Assembly: GCA_030549495.1 (NCBI GenBank)
Contig: JAUIRK010000570.1
Span: forward strand, 544,501-608,500
Length of the DNA: 64,000 bases
Direction of reading: 5' to 3'
Origin: Nectonema munidae
Taxonomy: Eukaryota; Nematomorpha; Nectonematoida; Nectonematidae
Position numbers and translations under genes: made by a program. Positions 44,178-54,654 of this stretch are shown piece after piece. Numbering within the stretch: position 1 is the stretch's first letter; every line of letters begins with the position of its first letter. Under the pieces are notes generated by a model. It saw only the letters and a list, made by a program, of their open reading frames with translations, ran no database searches and was not told where the DNA came from.

Positions 44178-46816
44178 CAAGGGTCACCAAACTTTTCTTG
44201 AAGCGGGCCGGATTACCGAAAATTTAAAAAACGCCGGCCGGATTATTGAAAAGTTAAAAAACACTGGCATTATGAAATTCCTTCTAATACTTGTTTAAAA
44301 CAAAAGAACGCAAACTTTTCGATGTTTTCTCTATGGATGTGACAAAGTTGATAAACTGAGGTATGGAAAAAAATGTTTTTTTCGATAAATTTTTTCCCTT
44401 TACTGTCATGAGTGGAGATTTTCTTTTTTTTTTATGAAGAAAACAACAATAGCAAATAGAAACTCCTTAAAAAGGTCCCCCTCCAGTGTTTATTTTTTTC
44501 TATAAATGGGTATCATGATTAGTGTTTTATTGTTTCACATGACTTCTGAATACAAAGTTAAATGAATACTTTAAATTGATTTTTGAGATATTTATTTATT
44601 TTTAGTGCTTCTAATTTAAAACATATAGCTATACTTTTTCTATAAACTCTTTTTCTATTACTTTTTTTATAATTTTTTAAAGAAAATTTAACTCATTAAA
44701 TTTTTTTTAATTTGGAATATAATGTCGAAAAACTCAACTCCTTCAAAAGGAAACAAGAAAATTTGGTCATCAAACCTTTTACAGTTTCAACAATACAAAA
44801 GATCAAGAAAACACAATATTGTTAGCAGTCTTGATCAAATGCAAAGAATTCCTAAACATATTTTAGACAGATACAAAACTTTAACTTGTCGTGTAAAAAG
44901 CAAAAAAGAAAGATTTACAAAATTAGCAGGCGAAATAAAGCTCTTATGGAGAAAACTTAACTTGCCAATTTGCAAAGGTAAATCAACAGTTGAAAGAAAA
45001 GTTGAAGCTGTAATACAAAACTTTGAAAAACCTAATCGGAGACCTGAAAACTATGACTTTAGCAAGATTTTTAATGTGACAGATGAAAAAGGACAATGGT
45101 TGTGCCGAGAAGACAGAGATTTCTACGATCTTCAGGTTTCAACAAAAGGCAAAGTAGGCTATTGTAGCAACAAAGAAGATACACTAGGAATTCATCAAAG
45201 AAAACTAAAATTACTTAAAACAAAAGTAGAAGTGAAGATGCCTTTGGTAAAAAGTTAATAGTGATGAAATTTCTGAAACAGATAATTCTTACAAAAGTAA
45301 GGAAGTGTCTAATAGCAGTGAAGACTCTAACAAACCTTCAACTCCTAAAAGCACCGAACTTATTCTGCAGTTCGTTTAGTGACAGCAGTAAATTTAAACA
45401 CAAGAAGAGATCACAAAGCTTGTCAAACACTATCAAAAAGCGGAATTTTACTGCCTACTCCAACACAAAGTGGCATCTACAAAGCAGTGATCAAAGAAGC
45501 TGAAAAACTGAAAACAAACTTAAAAAAAAATATAAAACACGAAAATTGGTCTTTACACTTCGATGGAAAGACTATCCAGAATAAGGAGTATCAAGTAGTC
45601 GTTTTGAAAAATGTTTGAAAAATGAAAACAAAGAGATCAGAGTTGCCATTATAGAATTAGCGAACTCAAAAGGTGAGACGATATTTAATGGATAAAAACT
45701 GTGCTTGATGGGTATGAACTGTGGCCATCTATAAAAATGATTGTTACAGACACAACTGCTGTAAATGCTGGAAGATGACTTGGTGCAGTAACACGTTTAC
45801 AAAAACATTTTGAAGATGTTGAACTAGAGAAACCTATTTTCATTGGATGCCAACATCATATTCTAGATACTATACTGAAACATGTTCTAAATGATCATTT
45901 TGGAGCATTAACAAGTTCACCAAATTTAAATTACTTTTTTGTTTTAACTATCACAAAAGAATATGAGCAACTCATAGCCTCGTTTAAAAATATAGGAAAA
46001 GAAATGAAGAAAGAAAAAAAGGGTCTGTGGCGAGATGACATGGCCTTTCTTGATCATTTAATATCGTGCTATAAAACTTTCAAAAAATCAGGAAGCTTTC
46101 CAAAAGTGAAATTCCAAAAACTTCCTGAATGCAAGAGGGAACTCGAGGGCAATTTATACTTTACTTGCTTTTATTCTGCTACCAGAGTTTCAAAAGGCAT
46201 TTGAAACAGCGTGTGATTTCATTAGTGATTCATGGGCTGACTTCTGGTTCTCTGCTCATTATTTTAATTCAACTGATTTAGAGGATCTGTCAGAAGCTTG
46301 TAAAAAGCACCCAAAAGCTTTGAAGACATTAAGTAAATTTTGGTGCAGAAAGCCTTCCCCCATACAAACACAACGTTCAAATATTTGTGCTGAGCGTGCA
46401 ATTAAGGTTATGCAAGAGTTACTTCCCTTTTGTAAATCTACTGAAAAAGTTAATTTAAAGTTTTTATTAACAAACTCACAATAAAAATATATGTAATAGT
46501 TTCATAAAATAAAAATAAAATTTTTAAACTTCAAAAAATTTGTCAGTGAGAGGGTGAAATTTTTTTAGTTCATGAGAAAAAGAAATATATTTTTATAATT
46601 TGGGCATAAAAACTCCATGAAAAATAAAATGGGGATATGTAGTTGTAAAATTTTCATACCCCTACGTGAGGATGCATAAAAAGGGGAAATGAACACACTA
46701 TATTTCAAAAATACCTACTTTGCAAGATCCATCAATATCAAAATTTAGCTTATGGCCCGAATAGATTTATTTCGCTGGACGGATCTGTCTCGTGTACCGT
46801 AGTTTGGTGAGAGCTG
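44178..46816 (+). mobile_element. hAT-like element carrying a large decayed protein family
   Basis: The left end caagggtcaccaaactttt and the reverse complement of the right end, cagctctcaccaaactacgg, share TCACCAAACT at the same offset. Subterminal sequences at both ends contain cggccgg/gggcc-type words typical of hAT ends (gcgggccgg at left, ggacggatctg and ggcccg at right). The flanks are atctaatg (44170-44177) and aactaatg (46817-46824), an 8-bp duplication with one mismatch. The 2639-bp element contains the pseudogene at 44722-46484 on the same strand. Confidence 0.75.
44722..46484 (+). pseudogene. Putative hAT-like transposase of an uncharacterised family, broken
   Basis: The first frame (44722-45258, ATG start) gives a Lys-rich 178-aa N-terminal part without zinc-finger cysteines. 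After a stop and frameshift comes a Ser-rich linker, then NWSLHFDGKTIQNKEYQVVV (first candidate catalytic Asp). Next are IKMIVTDTTAVNAGR (second Asp) and FIGCQHHILDTILKHVLNDH, a CxxH block like that of hAT cores. LWRDDMAFLDHLISCY follows, then a C-terminal segment with WADFWFSAHYF, NICAERAIKVMQEL and FLLTNSQ ending at TAA 46482. At least five stops or shifts break it. I know no characterised function for this family. Its hAT nature is inferred from the D-D-CxxH order and the surrounding hAT-like termini. It is the longest broken frame in the window apart from the LINEs. Confidence 0.65.
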
Positions 46817-47033
46817 AACTAATGGGATGAGAAATTAAGTTTGATTACACTTCTTTTCTTAAAAATATATGTTCGATTATACTAATTAGTAACTATTCTA
46901 AACTTACAAGTAAGCAATGAAACTAAACTAGTTAACAAGCTAACTAACTATAATAATTAACTGAAAATAAAAAATTAAGAATTTAAGACATTAATTTTGT
47001 AAGAAAAATTTACAACTTTTTATTTTCGTATGT

Positions 47034-47054
47034 AAAAAAAAAAAAAAAAAAAAT
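47034..47054. repeat. Poly-A tract
   Basis: Twenty-one A residues on the + strand. It is not the tail of the neighbouring LINE, which runs in the opposite direction. Confidence 0.9.
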
Positions 47055-47122
47055 ATATACTTATACGTACTAATAATAAAAATATAGTACATTTTTTTTT
47101 GTATCAACAAGCGTATGCATAC

Positions 47123-49741
47123 CTATATTCTACAGCAAATGTAGCAGTTTTTGATTGTGCAGTTGAAATTGTAATTATCTATGAAATGAACTTTTAGCAA
47201 ATTAATGGTACTACTTAAAGGCTTATCAAGAAGTATAAACTTGCTTAGACAAGAGTTCCAAATTTTAGCAATCCTAGTCAACTCCTTTTTTGATATAGAT
47301 TTGTTGAAAAAAGGTATAGCAATTCTTTTCTCATTTCTCAATGAATATTCATTTAAGTTATCTGAAGAAAGAACATAGTTATCAAAAAGAGAAGATAAGT
47401 TATTTGAGAGAAGCTTTAAGATGAATTTGCAAGTTTGAAGTATATAAATATCATAAAATTTTAAAAGATTATGTTCATAGAATAACTTAGAAGTAGGCGA
47501 AGTATAGCCAGTGTTAAAAACTAATCTCAAAGCTATTTTTGAATAACTTTATTTTTTTTTCAACCATTATACCCCCAATTGGTAACACTATAGTTCACAT
47601 GAGGTAAAAACAATGCTTTGTAAAGGATTAACTTGATTCTAGTATCAAACTTATTTGTACAACATTTTAGTATGCCTATAACATAGTTTAGTTTGCCAGA
47701 AATAAATTTGAAGTGATCTGCCCAATCTAAACGATCATTTATAAACAGACCCAAATAATTAAATCTGTTAATAGAAATAATATTTTTATCCCCAAAATCG
47801 ATGTAGATTTTTTCTTTTTCCTCAAAAATGTTAAAGCAAATGTCTTTTCAAAATTTACTGTTAACAAATCAGAGTTGAAGCATTTCAAAGACTTTTTTAA
47901 AGTTTCCTGACAAAATCTGTTTTTTTCTTCAATTTCAATGTCTGAATATAATGGAATGCAAAAAGTAGAAGGTCAACTCCATCTGAAGCTTTATAGATGT
48001 CATTGATAAAAATCAAAAAACAGTAAGGGACCTAGAATGGGAGACCTTGGGGGAGTCCAATATTCGTTTTTGACATATTTGAACATGTCCTATTAATACA
48101 TACAAATTGTTTCCTATCTTGTAAATATGAGCTCATAAACATCAGATTCTTTTCATGGAAACCATATGCACAAAGTTTGGTGAGTAAAATTTCATGCGAT
48201 AATGTGTCGAAAGTTTTTTTCAGATCTATGAATATACTCAAAACTTCATTTTCATTATCTAGGTATTTATTTACGGTATTTATGAGTATCGAGTGCACAT
48301 TTTCTGTTGAATGTTCATATCTAAAGCCAAACTGATTAGTGAAAAACTTTGTCTTGAAATATTTATTAATTTGTTTATATATTATTTTTTCAAAAACTTT
48401 TGATAAAGTAGATATTATAGTGATTGGTCTGAAATTTGTCTTATTGGACTTATCTCCTTTTTTTAAAAACGGGTATAACCTTGGAAACTTTAGAGCATTC
48501 AGGAAAGACACCCAATGTTAAGCAAGAGTTGAATGATATACTCCGAAAATAAGCGAATTTATTAATAACAAGGGCAAGAGTATTTATACTAATTCCAAAT
48601 ACACCTTTTATAGATTTTGATTTTATTTCCTTTATTGCAATTAATATGTCATTGACAGAAATAATATCAAATTCGAATTTTCTTTCCGCAAAATTAATAT
48701 GGTCTAAATCGCCAAAATTATGTTGCTTATATTTATTCGACTCAATATGTCCAAAGAAAAAATCATTAAATATATTAGCAAGATGCAAATCATTATCAAC
48801 TTCAGAGCACCCTTCCTTAAGCTTAATTTTCCTAATTTTAGATGAATTTGAAATATTACTTAAATTTTTCCACACACTATTAACACTTTGAGACTGGTAA
48901 AAAATATTATTGTAATATGCATTTTTGCTTTTCGTATAAGGTGCTTTATTGTGTTCCTTTTGACTACAAACTTATCTCTTAAAATTTTATCATTTAGGAA
49001 TTTTTTCATTTTCGAAAAATTTTTATCTCTCTCTTTGATCAAGCCAAAAATATATGAATTTATTCAGCTATTTTTTTAATATTTATTTGACTTTATTTGT
49101 ATCACTCTTGTACACGATTTTATTTCACTACTCAGTTTGTTATTCATCAAAGATAAAAACACATCGGGATGCTTGATGTAATCTTTAAAATGATTACTCC
49201 AATTGAAAGTCTTTATATAACGTTTCGCTATTAGTAACCTAGTCAAAAAATTCAATGCAAAACTGCTCATTATTAGTTCTTGAAAAACGATATATATTAT
49301 GTAATATTAGAACTTTTTTTTCTATTTTTACTTTTAAACTAAGCACTTCAAACCCATCCTCCAATAAATTTTCATAAACGATTTCAGCTTCTAGAGCCTT
49401 ATCTACAAAAAATGCCAAGCCAGAATGTTTTTTATTTTCGTTACTACATAGCAGCTCATAATTGGGAATTTCAAAAAACCTTTGTATTCCTTATTTAGCC
49501 ATGTCTCTTGCAAACAGAAAACACAATTTTTTTATACTAAAAAAGATTGTAAAGCTGGAAATTTTGCATTAAGAGATTGTATATTTATACACAAAATGTT
49601 AAATTTGTTTAATTGAAAAAAAACAGTGTATTCAAGAGTAGATGAACTATAAAAATTCTTAGATAAATTATCTTCATTAAAGTAAAAATCGTCAAATAAA
49701 TCTTTTTTTTCAGTCATCATTATTAGTAAAAATTCTGTCAT
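47123..49741 (-). pseudogene. Non-LTR retrotransposon (LINE), endonuclease plus reverse transcriptase, inactive
   Basis: On the - strand, 49640-49540 begins an APE-type endonuclease (NILCINIQSLNAKF). At about 49510-49400 follow QETWLNKEYKGF-like and SGLAFFVDK pieces. From 48875 to 48032 lies the reverse transcriptase: VSKVIPVFKK, NFRPITIISTLSKVFEKIIY, QFGFRYEHSTENV, motif A LSIFIDLKKTFDTLSHEIL and motif B IGLPQG. Motif C is damaged: the usual ADD is replaced in LLLFAFHY at about 47965. Then GLFINDRLDWADHFKFISG at 47754 and a C-terminal part with SLRNEKRIAIPFFNKS. The order and block wording fit CR1/jockey-like elements. Frameshifts occur at about 48470, 48010, 47850 and 47540. No 5' ORF1 was identified. 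Confidence 0.88.
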
Positions 49742-49749
49742 GTCTTATT

Positions 49750-51038
49750 GATGCCTGTCAAAATTTATAGCATTCCTTAAGATGTCTGCTAAAATTCATA
49801 TCACTACTTTTACTTACATTAGCAATCTTTTGAAATATCTTTGTTAAGATGCCTGCTAAATTTTAGCCTTAATATATATATTTATATATATCAAATATCA
49901 AGTTCGTGGATTTTTAGTCGATTTGAATGTCCAGGTTGATCCTGTACTCAGCATTTCGGGCAGGACCGTGATTTCCATAGGGATGGACAGCGAATGTCAA
50001 ACGCGATCGTTAACCTAACCAACTCACTTGCACTACTCTTCCTTGGTGTATTCACGCGTGATATACAGATGCAAATTTTATAAATTTAAAATTAAATAAA
50101 TCAAAAATCTAGAAATGTGCTCAGACCAACAACTCTATAAAGCATTCTACTTTATTCCGTTTTCTTGAATAAAAATATGCTAAGTTGTAAAAGTTTTCCT
50201 ACATAAGAAAGAGCAAACTTATTACAAATAGTTGTACACACATTGAAAAACTCTTTATGAATTCAAGGCATTCACTTAAAACCTTAAAGAAATAACTCGA
50301 AACTTACGTCATGCGTATTTGGATCGTATCAAATACGCTAAAAGCGAATATATGTAAGAATGAATAAACATATGTTTTGAGAAAAATCTCCCAGCGTGTA
50401 CAAATGATCCGGTTGAATGAGTAAAACTATTTCAAAACATGAGAATCGTAGAAATATAAACACGTTCATTAGAGTGTGACGAGAATTTTGAGCACAGTGT
50501 GATGGATTATATGCATCTATCTTATAATCTGGAACGAAGAATAAATCTAGCTGATTAGAAGAAAAAAAGTTGAAATGGCATATATGTGAGATGTGGCCTA
50601 TCTCTATCACAAATTGCAAGACTTTTTCACACAACTATTTACACACAGGCTTAACAATCTCACGCCGTTGATTCTCAAGAGCGGGTTTTGGTGATAGAAT
50701 TGTCCTAGTGAAAAGCAAAAGTTATTTTTCGTTTTTGAAAACTACACTCTTAATTGCGGTTCTCAGTGAAATAGATTTTGATTTAAGAATAGTGATTGCT
50801 TTGGATGTATCAATACTTAGATGCCATTCTTCTTTTGCCCAAAAATTCGGCTAATTTTCAAAGTGTAAAATTGGCCCGATAGTTTATGAGAAGATGAGAC
50901 AATCCTGCTAAAAAATCACTACAGCAATTGGAGATATTTAAAAGTGAGTCTCTATTCACTCCGTAATCATGAAACTTTTCGAGATATAATTTTAAACCTA
51001 ATTTTGTAGAGCTTTTTTTACGCGTATTAAGAAACTTT
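49750..51038. other. No recognisable gene
   Basis: At 49938-49995 a segment with the core agcatttcgggcag is shared with 57667-57722, marking a small dispersed repeat. Otherwise only short motif-free frames are present. Confidence 0.4.
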
Positions 51039-51042
51039 TTAA

Positions 51043-53351
51043 CCCTCAACCGTACAGCAAAATAAAACACCTCACTTGTACACGCTACTCCATTTTGTGG
51101 TATAGGAGACATATACTTTAAACCAGGCAAACGGGGACTGCTATCAATTTATATATAGTAATATATAAATTTCATGTATTTTAAAAAAGTTTATTTTTAA
51201 TTTTAAAAGAACTAAACAAGTTTATTTAAGATAAGTATATATAAACTATGTTTTTTTACAAAATAAGCAAAATTCTTCTTTTACTTGAATACGGTGTTCT
51301 GGACAAATTGAAATTCCACAGCAAAAGCAACTACTTCTGCAGTTCTTCTTACAATACTTACAAGGTCTTGAAAAACGGGTTTTCTTTTTTTCCCATCGGC
51401 AGGTGCTTTGAAGTACCCAACATTTAACGCAGCTTCTTTTATGGATACCGAGAGAGGTTGATTGTTAATTCTCAAAGAAGAAAAAGGAAATGCTAAATTG
51501 AAAGAAAGGTTTCTCAATAACTCTTTCCTACTTTTTCTATAACCACTTTTTTTCAATAAAATGTAAGAATTGCTCCATGAAACATCGATCATATTGTAGT
51601 TGATAAGCATGGGCCATCGGTTTGTTTTTCTTCGCGTGCTAAATTCCTCGATGATTGAGTCCATCAAATCAACTCCGCATTTGCCTTTATTATAATCCAA
51701 AATAACAAACGGCTTTCTATCACTTCTAGACGATATATCAATGGTAAAATGCGAAGAAGTAAGCATTATGACATTTTTGTTTTTTTTTCGGGATGTATTC
51801 GCACAAAGTTATCTTGTTGTCATTATCATATAAAGGAAAAGTGGAAAATACGGACTTTTTCTTTGCTGACTTCATGAGTAACGGCACTTCTTTTGAAAGG
51901 CTTGGTTAGCTCTAAAACAACTTCTTGGGAAAAAATTTTGTTCCTCAAGCCATTTTCATTTTTGCCACAATAAATTTTGGATGCTAGAGCATAACCTGTT
52001 GTCGCTTCGCAGCACCAGAAAATTTTAATTCCATATTTCCTAGGCTTATTTGGAATGAAAGTTCTTTCCGGAATTTGACCTCTGTAGCCATAAAGCTGTT
52101 CGTCCACAGTAAGAGTACTTTCTGGTACCACACATCGCAATAAATTTCTTTGAAACATGCTCCAAATCTCTCTTATTGCCGCTAATTTATCTATCTTTTT
52201 TCTTTCTTCTCGACTTCTATAATTATCAAATCTTATACATCGGAGGAAAAATTTAAATCTTTGATAGCCGATGGTTGCTCTATAAAAAGGCTTACTATCA
52301 TGAGGTGACCACAAATCTTGAAGCAAAGACATGTTGTCACGGTCCATACCACTTCTAATAAGTATAGCATAACATGCTTTCAATTCATCAATTGAAAATT
52401 GTTTCATGAATGTTGGGTATGATGCTTTAGACTTTTAATGAAGATAATCTTTCAAGGTGTCTTTTACTTTTCGATTCGTAAATCTTTGAATCGTCAAAAA
52501 CATGTCATCATTATAAAACAGTAAAAAAGCACTTAGTTCATCATTCGGGGAAAAATGGGTCGGGGTAATTCCTTCAAAATATTCCTCGAGAAAGATCTAA
52601 CTACAGGTGGATCTTTAGAATAAACTATATCACCACAAAAGACATTATTGTTCGAAAAATCTTTATGATCCGGGTTATACTCGTTACTTTCCTCATGTTC
52701 ATTTTCTGAAACATCACTTGCATCTTCTGAATCACTTTCAACATATTCTTTATAGTTATATTCATCACCATTTTGTTCCACAAAGATGTCCATTTCCCCT
52801 TCATTCAAACTTTCTTCATCATCTAACTTTTCTTCTTCTGAAAAAGAATTTAAAAAACTTGTTTCAGATTCTTCATCTTTATTATTTTCATCTTCACTGA
52901 GGTCACTCTCTTCCATTATAGATAACAGGGCATTTGCCAACAAAAAGGAAATTCTTTTACTTTTTCCCATTCACAAGGAATAATAAAACACCAGTAAAAT
53001 TATCAAAAAATAGAAATAATTGTAAATACAAAAGAAGATTGAGGGGGTAAATGTGTTTGAAATAAACTAGTGTGCAGTGAAGAAAAGCAAGATGTCATAA
53101 ATCAAAAGCTATCACTATTTTAAGTATGCAACTGCTATACTACAAAATGGAGTGGCGTGTACGTTGAATGGTGAAGAAGAAATTATGTGAAAATGAAAAC
53201 AGATGTTTCAAATGTAAAGTAAAGTATAAGAGCCCTAAGCCAGTAGTATATTGCTCATGAATTCTCACTATAATTAAAAATGATATTCTTATACTTTTTA
53301 AGTGATCAAGTAGGCATTACTCCATTTTGGAGTAGCGTGTACGGTTGAGGG
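51043..53351 (-). mobile_element. Complete piggyBac element with TTAA flanks
   Basis: Both ends are followed by TTAA (51039-51042 and 53352-53355). Terminal inverted repeats begin ccctcaaccgtaca on each side. The motif gtacacgctactccatttt at about 51077 has related copies near 53145 (aaaatggagtggcgtgtacg) and at the right end (53318-53345). Subterminal copies of this kind are common in piggyBac ends. The 2309-bp length is close to that of autonomous piggyBac. The transposase lies inside on the - strand. Confidence 0.95.
51245..52970 (-). pseudogene. PiggyBac (PGBD-like) transposase, inactivated
   Basis: The start ATG at 52970 begins MGKSKRISF and a long acidic N-terminal region, typical of PGBD proteins. 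A frameshift at about 52550 leads to THFSPNDELSAFLLFYNDDM, and a stop falls at about 52437. The DDE_Tnp_1_7 core starts in MKQFSIDELKACYAILIRSG. PESTLTVDEQLYGYRGQIP holds the first catalytic Asp, followed by PRKYGIKIFWCCEATTGYAL. After VLELTKPF about 60 residues are missing, including the usual DNxxTS block with the second Asp. LYDNDNKITLCEYIPKKK, in another frame, resumes the core, and YNKGKCGVDLMDSI carries the third Asp. A frameshift in a Lys run leads to the C-terminal Cys-rich domain, RPCKYCKKNCRSSCFCCGIS and on to CLFCKK near 51245. The internal deletion removes a catalytic residue, so it is dead. Confidence 0.93.
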
Positions 53352-53493
53352 TTAAGCGAAGCATCACGCTTCGTCTTTGTGATCGTATGGTCGCTTAATA
53401 AACGCAAACAAGTTCAAACTAGATTAATTCGGCACAATTGAAACTGCTCGTTAAAACACGTTTACTCCATTTTGGGTTATTGTTTCTATAGAG

Positions 53494-54642
53494 CAGTGCT
53501 TCCGAACCTTTTCGAAGTAATTGCCCCATTCGGAATGATCAATTACCCAATGAAGATATACCCGGTAATAACAGAGTCTACTTTTTTTGCAGTTACATGA
53601 TGAACTGCACAGGTCATATATCTAGCTATTAGCCTCTCTATATATATATACCATTTTTAGTTTTATTTTGTCTCTTTTCAATTTTATTTTGTCTCTTTTC
53701 AATTCTATTTTGTCTTTTTGATTCTATTTTGTCTTTTTGATTCTATTTTTCTTTTTGCAATTCTATTTTGTCTTTTTGCATTTCTATTTTGTCTTTTTGC
53801 AATTCTAATTTGTCTTTTGAAATTCTATTTTGTAATAAATATTTTGTGGTAAATTCTTCTTTTGTTGGGCAATTCTCACCAGGAATGATATCTTCACTCA
53901 CAACAAAAGAATTTCTTACTCATTAACTGTTGGAACCATTGAAATCTTGAAAGTACTTCCTCATTCTTTCTAAGAGGCTGGTCAGGTCATCTCTAATGTC
54001 TGTCTTCATGTGTTAATATCTTCAGAATTCAGCGTATCAAGGTTGTCATCCAAGGTATGAAATATTGTGAAACTCCCATTCCAACACATCTGATTCATAG
54101 TTGCAGTTTCACACAAAATTTAACGATGTTTACCCGAAGTTCTAGTGATTTGTTCTGTCTTCCTTGAAGTTTTAAGTTCCCTTTATTTATCTCTACAAAG
54201 ATATCTAGGAAGCACAAACCTCTGAACCATAATCCATCGTCAAACAGATTAACTAGGCATGATCCTTTTCTTGCACAAATATAGGAAGTAATTCACTGAC
54301 GAACAAGGATTTTTCTGTGGCAGTCAATGAACTCCTGTATGGTTCAGTAAATTTTAATGAGCTCCCATTTCTTCACGCTGATTTTGAATATGCCACTGTT
54401 CAAACAAGTTTAGCATTTTGATCATGTGACAAAAACAAATTTTATTGGCTTGGGCCTGCTGCGTGAAGCCATGGTATAACGATAAAAGACACAGAGCTCA
54501 ACGTCGACATCTTCGCTTTTTTTCTTTGAAAAAGCCATGAAATCATTTGCAGGGGCTCATCATGTTTGGGGCGGCATCAGCTGATAGCTGGGAAAACTTG
54601 CTCTAAACGTGTAATTTACCTCTCCTACGTTGGGAAACAGTG
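53494..54642. mobile_element. hAT element carrying a nested repeat
   Basis: The left end cagtgcttccgaacctttt and the reverse complement of the right end, cactgtttcccaacgtagg, match hAT termini and resemble those of the nested ZBED5-type element at 17628-19511. The flanks are ctatagag (53486-53493) and ctgtagag (54643-54650), an 8-bp duplication with one mismatch. The 1149-bp interior has no readable transposase. A tandem GTCTTTTT repeat block (53640-53835) interrupts it near the left end. Confidence 0.78.
53640..53835. repeat. Tandem ~20-bp repeat (ttctattttgtctttttg)
   Basis: About ten imperfect direct units of ttctattttgtctttttg, preceded by tatatatataccattttta. The same unit and the same tata-acc boundary occur in the palindrome at 10203-10422. 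Here the units form only one arm, expanded in tandem, without the inverted partner. Confidence 0.85.
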
Positions 54643-54654
54643 CTGTAGAGGAAC

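Noticed and set aside
48646-49079. Open frames on the + strand at 48.3-49.1 kb
   Set aside because: Antisense to the LINE reverse transcriptase on the - strand, which has recognisable motifs.
50858-51130. 90-codon - strand frame crossing the left piggyBac end
   Set aside because: It spans the TTAA insertion boundary at 51039-51042, so it cannot be an ancestral coding frame. No motif.
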